Below, piece by piece: positions 1 to 12,246 of a stretch of 64,000 bases of DNA (positions within the stretch are counted from its first letter, which is position 1; each line of letters begins with the position of its first letter). Source of the stretch: Physcomitrium patens (taxonomy: Eukaryota > Streptophyta > Bryopsida > Funariales > Funariaceae). A model generated the notes under the pieces. That model saw nothing but the letters and a program-made list of their open reading frames with translations. It ran no database searches and was not told the DNA's origin. The stretch spans positions 1,889,421 through 1,953,420 of the forward strand of contig NC_037253.1 in the NCBI RefSeq assembly GCF_000002425.4, given 5' to 3'. Position numbers and translations under genes: made by a program.

Positions 1-356
1 CATTGAAAGAAGTCTTGGGAATTGCAAAGAAGGAGTTTCATGATGTTATCATTGACAGCATTAAGCGAAAGAGGTAATTAATGAGCGAAACTGGAATGAG
101 TCATGCTATTGATGCAAGAATATGTAGAGATGAAGAAGAGGTTGATATTGGTTACAAGCAACCAACAAATGAAAAAAATGGGTATAATCAGCGAGTACGT
201 TTCGAAGATTCTAGTGACAAGGAAATGGAAACTTTGAGCCATTATACTCGAAAGCATTGGGCAAGGGCAACTACTGAGGTATTGGTGAAGGTAGGAGATA
301 TAGAGGAACCAATAGTTGCTTTGGTGGACCATGGTTCTGAAATAAATCTGAAATAA
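1..356 (+). pseudogene. Ty3/gypsy gag-protease fragment, cut at its right end
   Basis: An open frame from 81 to 356 ends in a retropepsin-like stretch (ALVDHGSEIN, about residues 79-88). It is preceded by a HYTRKHWARATTE linker of the kind found just before the protease in some plant and fungal Ty3 polyproteins. The usual D-T/S-G of the active site reads D-H-G here. I regard this as the protease start of a retroelement different from the family A copies nearby. Homology to family A begins on the opposite strand at about 360, so the fragment is cut in mid-protease by that junction. No LTR of this element is in the window. Confidence 0.55.
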
Positions 357-359
357 AAG

Positions 360-2095
360 AATCCACAATTACAAGAAGTTCTTTATCGTGGATCTCATAA
401 TTGATATTTGCTATTGAGAATTTTCTTGAATGAAAGACTACTAAATGAAGTTTGTCATCTGTTCCCATTTATGATAAAACCGCACCTAGAGCAAAGTCTA
501 ATGCATCTGTTTCCATAAAGAATGCTTTGGAAAAATCAACACGATACAAGATTGATGCAAAAACAAATGCTGTCTTTAAAGATTCAAAAGCAACTTCCGC
601 TTCTTGATTCCATTGGAGTTTATCTTTACAAGTCAAACGTGTAAGTGGAGCTGCTACTCGAGAAAAGTCTTTGATGAAGATCCGATAGTAGTTGGCAAAT
701 CCCAAAAAACATTGGACATCTCTTACCGTTTTTGGGATCTTCCAATCTATAATAGTTTGAACTTTCTTAGGATCCATCATAAGTCCATCATTTGAAATGA
801 TGTAACCTAAGAAATCGACTTGAGTAGTATGGAATACACACTTTTCTATCTTGGCATAGAGTCCTACATCTCTTAATTTTTGTAACACACGACGAACATG
901 AAGTTCATGTTCTTCTAGATTCTTAGAATAGATTAAGATGTCGTTTAGATAACAGACCTCAAAATCGTCCAAAAACTCTTGAAAAACATCATTCATTAGA
1001 TGTTGAAAAGCTGCTGGTGCATTTGTAAGTCCAAAAGGCATGATGTTGTATTCAAAATGTCCATATATAGGTCGAAATGCAGTCTTCCATTCATCTCCTT
1101 CTTTGATGCATAGTAGATTGTATGCTCTCTGAAGATCTATTTTTGTATAGATCTTAGCTTGATTTAGTTGATCAAGAAGTCTAGATATTAAAGGTAGTGG
1201 ATACCTATTCTTGATGGTAATCTTGTTGAGTCTTCAATAATCAACACACATCCAAAATGATCCATGTTTTTTCTTCACAAATAGAATTCGAGCTCTTGGT
1301 GGAGATTTAGAATGGCGTATGAAATTCTTGGCTAGATTTTCTTCAATATACTCCTTGAGTTCAGTCAACTCATTTTGTGATAAACTGTAGATTAGTCCGA
1401 ATGGCGATTGTGCTCTTTCTTGAAGATCAATTGAGCAATCATAGAGATGATGTTTCGAGAGTGTATCCGCATTTTTTTTTTTCGAATACATCTTGAAATT
1501 CTTGATATTGGCTTGGAATGCCACTTGAAGTCTTTTTACTAGTAGAAACAGGTGTGGCATAAATAATATATGGTGATTCTTTCATAGCAGCGTGCAAGAA
1601 AGCTTTTATACCTATAAATACGAATTTAATTGACCTAGACTTATGACTCTCTACTTGATTTATTATATTGTTAGTTATACTTTTAGAGAAAATAAGGGTT
1701 TGGAAAATCTAATCTATTTGAGGGTTGTATTTTTCTAACCACAATAAATCTAAAATAAATAGATTAGAGGGAGATCTAATGATATTAAATACTACAAAAT
1801 TATTATGACCATTGATTATTACTTCTATAGGAAGGGTTTTGTGAGTAATATCTCCAAAAGACAATGGACGACCATATATGACTTCTACATGAACAGGTTT
1901 AGTTTTCTATACTAAAGATATGCTATGTCTTTTAGTAAATTCTTCATCTAAAAAACACGCTGAGGCTCCTGAATCTAACAAGGCAAAGACTTTATAATGT
2001 TTAGGTCCTAAAATAACATTTAATGTAAAACAAGAAGATGGCTTTGAGGAGAGAATAGGACCTTTATTAGATGTTGTGCAAGGTTCCCGCCACAC
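360..2095 (-). pseudogene. Family A pol fragment: protease, RT, start of RNase H
   Basis: Going leftward, the protease shows LLDSGASACFLDEEF near 1930-1990, the RT N-terminal part lies at 1234-1560 (FVKKKHGS, CVDY), and the RT core at 469-1041 opens with [13 protein letters not shown] and continues to FLGFANYY. The catalytic Y-x-D-D box reads YLND at about 950, so one catalytic aspartate is changed. RNase H continues in another frame to about 360 (FHSRKFS, YEIHDKELL). Several frame changes and stops make it dead. At the codon where copies B and C carry TAA, this copy has a normal CAA codon (DKLQW, at about 619). Confidence 0.85.
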
Positions 2096-2098
2096 GGT

Positions 2099-3107
2099 CC
2101 CTATTGTAGCTGGACAAACTCGTTTTCTGACATATTATCTTCTTTCAGAGCCATACTCCTCATTTTGTGATTATGTCGTTTCTTTGGATAATGTTGAGCA
2201 GTGTGCTTTAGTTCTCCATAATATAAACATAATTCTTCTTGACGACGACAAGTCTTTTCTTGCTTAGTAAGAGGATTGAAACGTACTGCATCAATTTGCA
2301 TATCCTCTACTTCCGAATGTATGTGTTGAAGAGGTGTTGGTATTGCCTTGAATCATAGTAACGTTGAGGTCCACTTGTATGGTTCTCAGATCGAAATTCA
2401 AAAAGACGATTTTCGCACTTCACAACAAAGTCAATTGCTTGACTCAATGTTTGAGGATCATATAATTTGAGCATTAATTTTTTTATGTCATATTATAATC
2501 CATAGAGAAATCGGCTAATAAGTGTAGCATCATCCCACTTGATATCAGTTGCAAGTTGTCAAAATTGTGAAGCATACAACGTTACTGATCGATTGCCTTA
2601 TCGTAAAATATAGATCTTATTGGTTGCAACACGAATTGCATCATGTTCTCCATACATGGATCGAAACTCCGCCAAAAAAGCCTCTAGATTATCTAATATT
2701 GGATCTCGTCATGCAAGAAAAGATGAAAACCACGATAGTGCTGAACTTGAAAGAAGCATACCAATGAAACTAACTTGCGATCATAGAGTTGGATAGCTTT
2801 GAGGTTGAAGTTCAATCACAAGTTGTACTTAATTGATAAATCCTCGAAATTTGGATCTGGTGCCATCAAACTTCTCGGGTAGGACAATTCTTGGTTCTCT
2901 AACATTTGAAGGACGTTCCACCATAAGAGAAAGAATATGGTTTGGTGCAGATGTTGAAGCAGCTCCAACCATTTCTATATCTTCACTTCCTGCCAATCTT
3001 ATTGCTCCTTGTGGTGGTAAATCGAGTTGATGCATCACAAGCATTAAATCCCTCAATTGCTCTTGCATTTGTACCATTGCACTCTTCATTTCAACAAGTT
3101 CTGCTAT
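2099..3107 (-). pseudogene. Family A gag with zinc knuckle, broken
   Basis: The N-terminal half (3089-2829) shows a coiled-coil-like start (KSAMVQMQEQLRDLM), then the capsid motif LPEKFDGTRSKFRGFIN. The C-terminal part (2301-2101) has a degenerate CCHC knuckle (CLYYGELKHTAQHYP), in which the second and fourth ligands, both Cys in copy C, have become Tyr. The start codon expected at 3107 reads ATA instead of ATG. Frameshifts lie between 2302 and 2828. Compare the intact copy C gag at 58198-59205. Confidence 0.85.
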
Positions 3108-3319
3108 GATAACACTTAGAAAAGAGAAGATGTCTAATATTGCTCAAGTCAAATAGAAGAGAGGACTTGGAAACAAAGAAAATACTAAGGATAATATCAG
3201 TTTAGAAGAGGGTAATCCGCAACTTCTAATATGCTTATATCTTATCAAGAAAAAGGGGTAATCCACTCTTAATCAAGATTAGACAAAGCTCTGATATGAT
3301 AGGTATACTCTTGTCAATC
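3108..3319 (-). other. Family A leader between 5' LTR and gag
   Basis: This untranslated leader carries the two motifs shared by all family A copies: a GTGGATTACCCC-type block and a TTGCGGATTACCC-type block (minus strand, about 3270-3200). It also has the TATCAGAGC motif at 3288-3296, 23 nt from the LTR end. Confidence 0.65.
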
Positions 3320-3880
3320 TGTCAAGGATAAGAACTCGATGAAAAAACAATCCAGACAAGTAAGCCTTCACTCAAAGAAAGGTAACAAAATATAAATAAA
3401 TAAGTATGTAGATTGAAAGAGAAACTAGAATGGCTATTGCCAAAAGATAAGAAAACTAGAGATCCTTGAAACTAGACTAGAAGCAAGAAATGAGTTGATA
3501 AGAGTGAAGAAGGCTTCACTCTTGTCTCTATATATACTATCTAACTAGGGGCTACGTGGCGACATTCTATAGGACCTCCAATATGTGTTAACTTTGTAAG
3601 ATACATGCCTTGACTTACAAGGCAAGTTTTTCTACGTGTGGGCGACATAAATAGCTTGATCTTCAAGCTAACAACATGTGTGGTACATGGCCAACTTGTT
3701 GACCACGTTTCTAATCCAAAAATTCAATTAAAGATACCTATGAAGTCAAAGCAGCGTCTATTAAGCTTCTAGGAAGCTTTCATATTAAATACTATAGAAT
3801 TAATTTATTTTTACCTACTTTTACTTACTTCTACTTATTTTTATATGTTATTACTAGCTTACATGAGTATGTTCGTGATG
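3320..3880 (-). repeat. 5' LTR of family A copy A, 561 bp
   Basis: Same length as and closely similar to the LTRs at 45047-45607 and 50878-51438. On the minus strand it begins with a mutated TGTCACG-like end and finishes in TATCCTTGACA. A TATATATAG box on the minus strand at about 3530 marks the likely promoter, next to a GTCGCCACGTAGCC element upstream. Confidence 0.85.
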
Positions 3881-3984
3881 GAAACATGCTCATAAGTATC
3901 AAGGTAGTCAAAGTCATGACTATTTTTATGCATATAGAAAGAATAAACATTCTACTATTAATTATAGTAAAAAATAAAAATTAG

Positions 3985-4380
3985 AGATGCATTCTTGCTA
4001 TAAGTGTGGAATGATTGGATATTTAGCACATGCATGCCATATTTTAGAATATTATAATAAAATATTCTAAAAAAATAAGAAACTACGAACTGAAACTCGT
4101 GAACTTCATATCATAGATGTGTTGATGGATTCAATTGGTATTGATGACTTAGAGGCTTATATGAATGACAAAATATCTAATAATGAATCAAATGATGCGT
4201 TTATTGATTCTACCACAACACATACTATCTTGTGAGATAAACGATTTTTTATTAAAAGATCTTCAACTTGGCAAACTAAAAATATGATGACTATGGCTGG
4301 AACAAATGTGTTCTATTTTTAAGAAGGAACAGCAATAGTAAAATTATGTGTAGGTTCCATCATAAAATATAAACATGTAA
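3985..4380 (+). pseudogene. copia gag zinc knuckle and protease remnant
   Basis: The stretch at about 3995-4045 reads CYKCGMIGYLAHACH, an almost canonical CCHC knuckle (C-x2-C-x4-H-x4-C). Downstream, about 4200-4240, lies DSTTTHTIL, matching the D-S/T-G-A-T/S-x-H-x-x protease start of copia elements with the glycine changed. Stops interrupt the region. Confidence 0.65.
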
Positions 4381-5400
4381 TGTTTGCACCCTCAGCACCT
4401 TGGAATCTGATCAGCTATCGAGATGTGCATATTAATGGTTATGACCTCTCGAATACCATTTTAAATAGAAAAGAGGTTTTGGTTCTTGTGAAGAACCATA
4501 AAGTTTTTGAAAAAGCTTTTGCTACAGAAAATGGTTTATATCAAATTGTGATTTTGTCTCCTATTATATTTAATTTTGCATCATCTATTACAGAGAGTCA
4601 TGTTTCTCTTTGGCATAGACAATTGGAACATCCTAGATCTACATTATTTAGAAAGATCATTCCATGTATAACTGGTCATAATTTAAAGCCTGTGGATATA
4701 GACTCTATAGAATTATGTCGTGCATGCATGCAAGGTAAAATGATTACTTGGCCTTCAACTTGGAAACTCCTATAAGAATTACCACCAATACTTGAAAGAT
4801 TGCATGGTGATATTTGTGGTCCTATTAATCCAATATCTTGATCATTTTGTTATTTTTTTATCCTTGTTAATGCATCAAGTAAACAATCACATGTTTTATT
4901 ATTATCAACTTAAAACATGGTGTTTGCCAATCTTATATCTATGCTTATTCATTTTTAGGCATATTTTCTTGATTATCCTATAAAAACATTTTGTATGGAT
5001 AATGCAAAAGAATTCGCATCAAAGTCTTTTAAAGATTATTGTACTACAACAAGAATTGAGTTGACATATTGTGTTCTATATGAACATGCTCAAAATGGAC
5101 TTGCAGGGTTATTTATAAAGCGTATATAATTAATTACTTGGCCACTCTTCCTTCACGTAAATTTATTTGCATCTATGTGGGCTCATGTAGTTTTACATGC
5201 TGCAGCATTAATACGCCTCTGCGTTTCTTCACTTGAAATTGTTTCACCACATGAGCTCATTTTGGATCATGTTCCATATGTATGTCACAAGTATTTGGTT
5301 GCCATGTTTGGATTCCAGTACCAGAACCTCAACAGCGTACCATTAGAGCTCATTAACAAGAAAGTATATATGTTGGTTTTAATTCAGTAAGCATTATTTG
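4380..5400 (+). pseudogene. copia GAG-pre-integrase and integrase remnant
   Basis: An open stretch (4380-4775, 131 codons) has the pre-integrase pattern LWHRQLEHPRSTLFRKI followed by CRACMQGK, the usual zinc-binding H-x-H-C-x2-C end. Integrase core fragments follow out of frame: LHGDICGPINP at about 4800 and MDNAKEFASKSF at about 5000, the D-N-A-x-E-F signature containing the second catalytic aspartate. Further pieces run to about 5390. Confidence 0.8.
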
Positions 5401-6050
5401 TATTGTTGATCTATTAATTGGCACATTATTACGTGCATGTTTGTAAAAATTTTGTTTTGAAGAAAATGTATTTCCATCTCTTCAAGGAGAAGTATCCAAT
5501 CAACAAAGAAATAAAGTACTCATATTTAAAGCACCAGAAATATTTACAATGAATATCGATCTTATGACATCTTTGGCAAAAACTGAAGCTGCTAAGATTT
5601 TGCATCTAAAACGGATCACAAATGAAACACCTGATAGCTTCAATGATGCACTTAGAATTACAAGAGTTCTTATTAATGAGGCTCAGAATGCACATGCTCA
5701 AATTGTAGTGCCATTAACTATAATATCTTAAGTTATAACAACAACAACAACTAAAAAAACTCGTGGACCAGATAAGCAACCACGTAAGAAGAAAGCTATA
5801 AAATTTACTAATCTTGATATTATTTATCAAGAAATTGCCACTCATCCTACGAGACTATAAATTCATGATGATATATCCATGCATAATATACCTTCAATTC
5901 CTATGAAAAATAATCTTGGAATTGGAAGGAATAAGAACAAGTTGAGTAAAGAATTATCTATTCTATGTTATGCTACAAATGATATTTGAGACAGACCATC
6001 TATTATGGTAGATGAATCATTTGCATATATGATTATAGAAGCCCTTTCTT
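5401..6050 (+). pseudogene. copia linker between integrase and RT
   Basis: A decayed, AT-rich linker with one 60-codon open stretch (5549-5731). Its position between integrase and RT and its basic Lys-rich segment at about 5755-5810 fit the variable linker of copia polyproteins. No catalytic motif is visible. Confidence 0.45.
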
Positions 6051-7650
6051 GTGAGGAAAATGATCGTGAACCTCAAACCATCAAGGAGGCGATGCATTGC
6101 TCTGATTGGTCAAAATGGAAAACTGCTATTGAGAAGGAATATGCATCTTTCTTAAGAAAAAAGTCTTTGGTCCAATTGTAGACACTCCTACATCTTGCCT
6201 TGTAGGATATAAAATGGTATTAATACGTAAGCAAGATGGTCAAGGTCAAATAACCCGCTATAAAACTTGTCTTCTTGCTCAAGGATTTATTCAATGATTT
6301 GACATTGATTATGAATCCACATATTTTCCAATCATGGATTCAATTATATTTCGATTTATTATTAGAATGACAGTTCATGCCACCCTTAAAATGCATCTGA
6401 TGGATGTAATAACTGCATATCTATATGATTCTCTTGATACAAATATTTATATGAAAGTTCTACCCAGCTTAGAAACATGAATTCCAAATAGACCCGCTCT
6501 AGGACAATATCATGGTATTAAATTATATAAGGCCTTCTATGATTTAAAACAATCCAGATACATGTAGTATCAACATCTTTGAGATTATTTAATTACAAAT
6601 AAGTTTATAAGTGATCCACTAATCCCTTATTTGTTTATCAAATAAGATAAAACTGGTTTTGTGATCATCGCTGTATATGTTAATGATCTTAATCTAGTAG
6701 GTACTACATCTATATGCATTACAACTATTAACCTACTTATACGTGAATTTGAGATGAAAATGCCAAAAAAAAAACTTACTGCATTGGTCTTCAAATTATA
6801 CATCTAACAGATGGTAGCATTTTTTTCTACCAACTAACGTATATTAAATGAATCTTGCAAAGATTTAATAGGATTGATGCTTATCCATTGTCCACACTAA
6901 TGGTTGGACGTGGTCGTGATGGTCATAATCCATACCGTTCATGCGAGGAAGAGGACAAAATATTGGGAGATCAATATCCATACCTCGCAGCGATTGGAGT
7001 ACTTTTATATTTAGCTATATCTACAAGACCAGATATTGCTTTTGTAGTTAGTGTTCTTGCAAGACATAGTGCACGTCCAACACTATGACATTAGAATGGC
7101 ATCAAATATTTATTACGTTATTTAAAAAATATTGAAGACTTGGGATTATACTACACATAATCTACAAATCCAAAATTGGTTGGATATTGTGATGCATGAT
7201 ATAAATTTGATATTACAACAGCTAAATCTCAAATAAGATATGTATTCTTAAGACATAGAGCTATAATATCATAGAAATTAGTGAAACAAACAATAACTGC
7301 AACTTCATCCAACCATGCAAAAATTATTGCCTTACATGAAGCATCTAGAGAATATATTTGGTTGGGATCAATTAATAAATTCATCCAAATAACCTATGGA
7401 TTTTCATATGATGATTCTCTAATTATCTTATATGAAGATAATAGTACTTGTATTACACAGATACAAGTTGGTTTCATTAAAGGAGACAAGACAAAGCATA
7501 TTGATCCAAAGTATTTTAATTATATCCATGACTTGATTACTGATCAAGGACTTATAATTAAGAAAATTGAATTTATAAATAACCTTGATAATTTCTTCAC
7601 CAAAGCTCTCCCATTGTGTAACCATCGTCAACTTAACTTTTGGCATTGAT
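6051..7650 (+). pseudogene. copia RT and RNase H remnant
   Basis: RT starts with EPQTIKEAMHCSDWSKWKTA (about 6068-6128), typical of the plant copia RT N-terminus, followed by ITRYKTCLLAQGF at about 6250. The usual Y-V-D-D box reads YVND at about 6677-6690. The piece at 6855-7088 has the post-RT signature YLAAIGVLLYLAISTRPDI. RNase H (7281-7649) shows ATSSNHAKIIALHEASREYI, then YEDNSTCI and KTKHIDPKYF. More than ten stops and frameshifts occur. Confidence 0.85.
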
Positions 7651-7880
7651 ATGCAACGACTTACTTTTCTTGAATAAGAAAGTTAATGAACTCTTTAAAT
7701 AATTAAAAAAAGTAATGTTGTACACTTTTTCTTTCATCTATGGTTTTTTCCTTAAATACAATAAGGGTTTCTTAAATAAGGTTTTCTTAAATAAGGTTTT
7801 AATGAGGCAACAATTGTTGATTTTGTAAGATCACAGAAAACTATAGATCATAATTCTATACAAATTTTATATTATGTAAA

Positions 7881-8173
7881 TGTTATGATTAGTGAGGAAG
7901 AGTATTGAGATCATTAAATATAGTTGGCGCTCTCCATAATATTGACTATAGACTACAGTAAATACCATAGCTATAGTATTTAGAATCTAGTAGAGAAGTA
8001 CTGTTTATTCTCTCCTCTTTTTCTTCTTATATACGAGACACAACTACATCAATAGATTTTGATGTGTGACACTCTCTCTTCTTAGAAGCCCTCTTGTGAG
8101 TATGACTTATTACTACTCTTGCATATGTGTATTATTTACTATTACTCTTGTGTCTTTCTAAACATTCTCAACA
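7881..8173 (+). repeat. Probable 3' LTR of the copia element
   Basis: It follows the RNase H end by about 230 bp, starts TGTTATGATTAG and ends CATTCTCAACA, so it has the TG...CA and TGTT...AACA ends usual for copia LTRs. It holds a TATA-like stretch (cttatatacgag, about 8025). No second copy exists in the window to prove the limits, so they are an inference. Confidence 0.5.
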
Positions 8174-9563
8174 GATTGAATATCTCTAATAAATGGAACT
8201 TAGTTTGAGGATTTATATAAAAGATTTTACAGCATATAATTTTTTAAATATTTATTTTATTGGCATGGTAGCAGTATAACATTTTCTTTGCTAGAAAAAT
8301 AATAAATATGACTTTTGATAATATCTATTAAAAGACTACAAAAATCTTTTTCTATATTCATGATATATACATATTTATTTATTTATTTATTTATAACAAA
8401 AAATCAAAAACTTACTACTTTGATGTACAAGAAGTTTGAATATAATTTCTAAATAAAAATAATCAATTACTTACTTTCAAAAAAGTAAATGGTTTTTTAA
8501 ATATTAATTATTATAAAAATAAATAAATAAAAACTTAATCACTTTGCCATAAAAATACACAACAAAAAACAATCATATTTTTATTTATATAAAATTTTAA
8601 ATTTCAAGGTTTCTAATAAGTTAATAGGGTAATTTTTCTTTTGAACTTTGAATGATCTGTTGAATGTCTTTGACTAATCTCTAACAAGACCCAAGTGACA
8701 AAGTTATTGAAGTTTAAAATTTGCCATTATATATATATATATATATACTCTCTTGTACTACATTGTCTTAAAAGTCCAACTCTCCACAAGCTACACCAAT
8801 TATTTTCGTCAAACTAGTTAATATTGCAACTCTTTCTTTTGCACCCAAATGCTATTCTATGCGGCACTAGTCAACCTTTTATTGCCAATTCATGTGCTCA
8901 CATTGAATTTTGGGTTGGACCCATTTCCAATATTCATTTGAATAAATCCTAATGTCAATTAGCTGTTGTGTTTGCACCTACAAAAAAAAAAAAAAAACCA
9001 TTACTCAGATCTAACCTCATGAGTATCGTTTAAATGTACGCTCTCAAATGAATTTTTCTTAAACAAATGTTAACTCATTTTTTGGAAATTTTAAGTATAT
9101 TTTTTGTGTTCAAGCTTCAACAAAAGTCTTCACATCCATTCATCTACAAGGGAGGATCAATGTCTTGATGGACGATACCCGCTAAAGCACCCAAGTATCA
9201 GTCCAAATATTAGGGACCAAATTTATTTATTTATTTGTATTTTTGGAGCATGCTGTCATGGATGAGTCATAACATGACGACGAAAGTCCTTTTGTGTACC
9301 AATAATTCATCTATATATGTCAGTTCATTCGTCCTCACATTCATCCATCGTAGGAGGGCGGGGTTGATCGTTTTATTTGATCACGCCGAACATGTGATGT
9401 CAAGGATGCCTTTGAAGACTTTCTTTTGGAGTCGGGCAAGGAGGGCAGAAAATATGGGCAAGAGAAGGGGGACCAACTTGAAGTACTTAAGTAGAGGGGA
9501 GGAGACCACTACCACCACCATCTACCTCTCCCTTTCAAAAGTCTTGAGGGACGTATGGGTATT
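8174..9563. other. AT-rich intergenic DNA
   Basis: No credible gene. It holds short simple repeats: TTTA units near 8372-8392, an AT run near 8730-8748 and an A run near 8982-8997. A 110-codon open stretch at 9235-9567 is rich in simple TAC/ACC codons near its end and has no recognisable domain; I treat it as chance. Confidence 0.6.
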
Positions 9564-9802
9564 GTGAGGTGGAGGAGGTAGGTCTCACTAATTAGAGCTA
9601 AGATTAGGATTACCATGAAAATGTGAGGTGGAGGAGGTGGATCTTACTAATTAGGATTAGGATTAGGATTACCATGAAAGTATGAGGTGAAAGAGGTAGA
9701 TCTCACTAATTAGGGTTAAGATTCGAGTTACCATGAAAGTATGAGGTGGAAGAGGTGGGACTCACTAATTAGGATTAGGATTAGGGTTATCGTGAAAGTG
9801 TG
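9564..9802 (+). repeat. 59-bp tandem repeat, four units plus a partial fifth
   Basis: Units start at 9564, 9623, 9682, 9741 and 9800, exactly 59 bp apart. Each reads GTGAGGTGGAGGAGGTGG, then CTCACTAATTAGG, then GGATTAGGATTAGG and ACCATGAAAGT, with a few substitutions. The inner part is made of GGATTA/GGGTTA hexamers resembling the plant telomere repeat. There are no spacers of differing sequence, so it is a minisatellite and not a CRISPR array. Confidence 0.95.
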
Positions 9803-11266
9803 AGGCAGATGAGGGTGTTGTGTATGTGCATCTCAATCTTGATACTACTTGTGGCTATTTTTGATGGTGAAAGCACCTTCTCCTCTTTGAAGCCAACAAC
9901 CTTCCAAATATGTCAATTTTTGATTCATTGATCCCCCTTTAAGGCATTGACGTGAGAGTGGCCACACATTCCTTGTGCTTTTAGTAGTTTTGATGAGTGA
10001 TTGAATGTTTTTAGTGCTTTGTTTCTTTTTTTGTTTGATTCTTTTTTGAAAGAATTTATTAGTGTTTTTTAATATATATATATATATATAAATATAATAT
10101 ATTATATTATTATTATTATTATTATTATTTGTAGAAAAATATTTTATTTGTTGTAATTTTTGAAAATTTGCAATGTGATGTGGTAGGATGTTAGGTTGTT
10201 TTATTTGCACATTTTATAAAATTCTTCTATTTCTAAAACGTAAATTTACTAAGATTATAATTCAGAATGTATTAAAAAATTATACATAACAGTGGAAATC
10301 AAATAATAATACTTTATGGTTTAGGGTATATCATGTATAACTCATTTTCGAAAATAAAATAAATTAAAAGATAAAAGTGAGATGAAAAGACATATTTTAT
10401 GTTTGAATAAGTTTTTTTTTTTTTGTTTTATTTATTTATTTATTTATTACTATTATTATTCTTTTTATTTTAGGAAAACAAAAAAAACAGGATATTTTAA
10501 AATAGGAGCATTCATTAAACATGCAAGAATTGTGTAACTAGATAGTCTTCAAGTATAAACATGGTACATGATACAATTTTTTCTGAACACACAATTAATA
10601 ATTCTTAAATAAAATGTATTTTGAATCAAATTACTAAAGAATGACATGAAATTAGTACATGAGATAACAAAAGTGGTATTTTATTTCTTTCATAACAGCT
10701 TAAATTTGCATAGTATCTTCAAATGTATTTATTCTTCATAAAATATCTATATAAAGAACTGAAATTCAAATTTCAAATATAAAATTATTTTTATTATTTA
10801 ATTTAATAATTTTTTCATATATAAACCTTTAAAAAATCTAAAATACATGTATCAACTTTAATTTTTAATGTTTTTGTTAGTGCAAAAGAAATCGACAAAA
10901 ACGTAGGGGGCTAATAATTGTAAAATTGTAGAGGAAAAAAAATACAAAGAATAGAATATTTCTTGGTATTAAATCTTCTCTATTGTGATTTTTTTAGTGA
11001 TTAATAGAATTTAAATACTTCAGATCAGGTATGACACGTAAAAGCTGAACAATTGTGTGCACGTTTAGAGAAAACAAACTTTTTTTCCACAAATGTTTTG
11101 TTAAAATGTTTTTGTCAAATTTTATCACAACAAGATTAAATTTTTGAGGATCGGGTTAAAAAATAATTAAAGATTATTCTTGATTTATTTATTATCACTT
11201 ATAACATTTAAAAGAATAAATGGTTCATTTTTAGAATTTAATTCAAACTATGTAGATAGGTATATA

Positions 11267-11312
<46 letters not shown>

Positions 11313-11903
11313 CAAAATTCTTAATTAATTTCACGGATAACTATTTGCTTGTTTATTCTATTTTAAAAAAAAATCTCTCAAGAAGTTTGTGAAGTTTAAA
11401 TAACTAATTTCAAGAGAACAATTTTTTCTATAAGCTTGAAATTTTAAACTATGGACATTCTAGATTTTTGAAAAAAATTAACGTAGTTATTAAGAAATAA
11501 ATAAGAAAAAATAAAGACACAAAATGCAAATGTGAAATTGAGTCTCTTTAGTTTTATAACTTTCTTCTTAATATTTTTTGTTTTACAATTTTTACTATTT
11601 AAAGACATTATTTTATTTATCTAATGTTATCTTTTTCTTTTCGATATATTTTTATAGATATATAATGTTAGATCTAATTTATATTCTTTTTGATATATTT
11701 TATATTTATATAGATATTATTTTATTTATCTATTTTATATATATAAATTAGATCTAATTTATATTCTTTTTGATATATTTTATTGATCTAATTTATAGTC
11801 TTTTTATATTTAAAACATAATTTTCATATTAATTTTATTATTTTTTATTTCAACACTAAAGTGATTTTACATATGCATTGTGAATATGACTTATACAATT
11901 TTC
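9803..11903. other. AT-rich intergenic DNA with microsatellites
   Basis: No gene seen. Contains AT and ATT runs at about 10072-10128, a TTTA run at 10430-10448, a TG/AT run at about 11262-11309, and a block of about 35 bp centred on AGATCTAATTTATATTC that occurs twice (about 11670 and 11749). The 121-codon minus-strand open stretch at 9845-10210 spans the simple repeats (poly-Asn, Tyr-Ile repeats) and is not credible. Confidence 0.6.
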
Positions 11904-11919
11904 TGCAATAAGTCCTTGT
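11904..11919 (+). repeat. Left terminal inverted repeat of the Tc1/mariner-like element
   Basis: TGCAATAAGTCCTTGT; the reverse complement of 19114-19129 matches at 14 of 16 positions, including 11 consecutive bases. Confidence 0.7.
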
Positions 11920-11959
11920 ACTTCCTTCAATAGAGTCATTGTAGTTCATTGTCTTCACA

Positions 11960-12226
11960 ATGGTACCTTCATGTAGCCAAAAAGAAGCAAGGAAAGAATT
12001 AGACAAGAGGATTTACAACCTCTAAAATGTAACATATTGGGATTGTGGAAGGATTGCAAAGGCTTTGGAGATAAAAAAAAAGTCTAGAATTTAAGAGGTG
12101 GTGAAGAGAGGAGATTCATGGAAGGAGGTGGAGAAGGGAGATTATAATGAGTATGCTTCTTGCAAAGATTATCTATAGAAAATTACAAGGGTTGTGAGAA
12201 GAATAGTAGAAGAGGTGATAGATTAG
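11960..12226 (+). pseudogene. Tc1/mariner-like transposase, N-terminal half
   Basis: A frame from the ATG at 11960 reads a basic start (SQKEARKELDKRIY), then WDCGRIAKALEIKKKSRI and EVVKRGD. This is the helix-turn-helix layout of Tc1/mariner N-termini (a short G-x-I-A-x-x-L recognition segment before a xVxRG turn). In-frame stops after IYNL and in SRI-stop-EVV show decay. The half ends where the family H LTR begins. The C-terminal half resumes at 18167. Confidence 0.65.
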
Positions 12227-12246
12227 TGTTAGGGACATATTCCTTA

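Larger units (their letters stand above)
357..3880 (-). mobile_element. Ty3/gypsy family A copy A, 5' LTR to RNase H, truncated
   Basis: Read on the minus strand this is 5' LTR (3880-3320), leader, gag, protease, RT and the start of RNase H. It stops at about 357, where integrase, chromodomain, the extra 3' ORF and the 3' LTR are missing. It aligns by eye with copies B (45047-51438) and C (53615-59947) over its whole length, with more frameshifts and stops than either. Its only LTR is 561 bp, the same length as those of copy B. The right edge abuts copia sequence at about 3890, so it may have landed in the copia element, but no target duplication can be checked because the left part is lost. 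Confidence 0.85.
3890..7650 (+). mobile_element. Ty1/copia retrotransposon remnant, 5' end missing
   Basis: Domains appear in Ty1/copia order: gag zinc knuckle, protease, GAG-pre-integrase, integrase, RT, RNase H. This order (integrase before RT) separates it from the Ty3 elements around it. All frames are interrupted many times. The left end joins the family A copy A LTR, and most of gag plus the 5' LTR are absent. A likely 3' LTR follows at 7881-8173. Confidence 0.85.

Noticed and set aside
9235-9567. 110-codon plus-strand ORF
   Set aside because: No domain, odd composition with a run of Thr codons, borders a minisatellite; likely chance.
9564-9802. Possible CRISPR array
   Set aside because: Repeats are directly adjacent 59-bp units with no unique spacers, in plant nuclear DNA.
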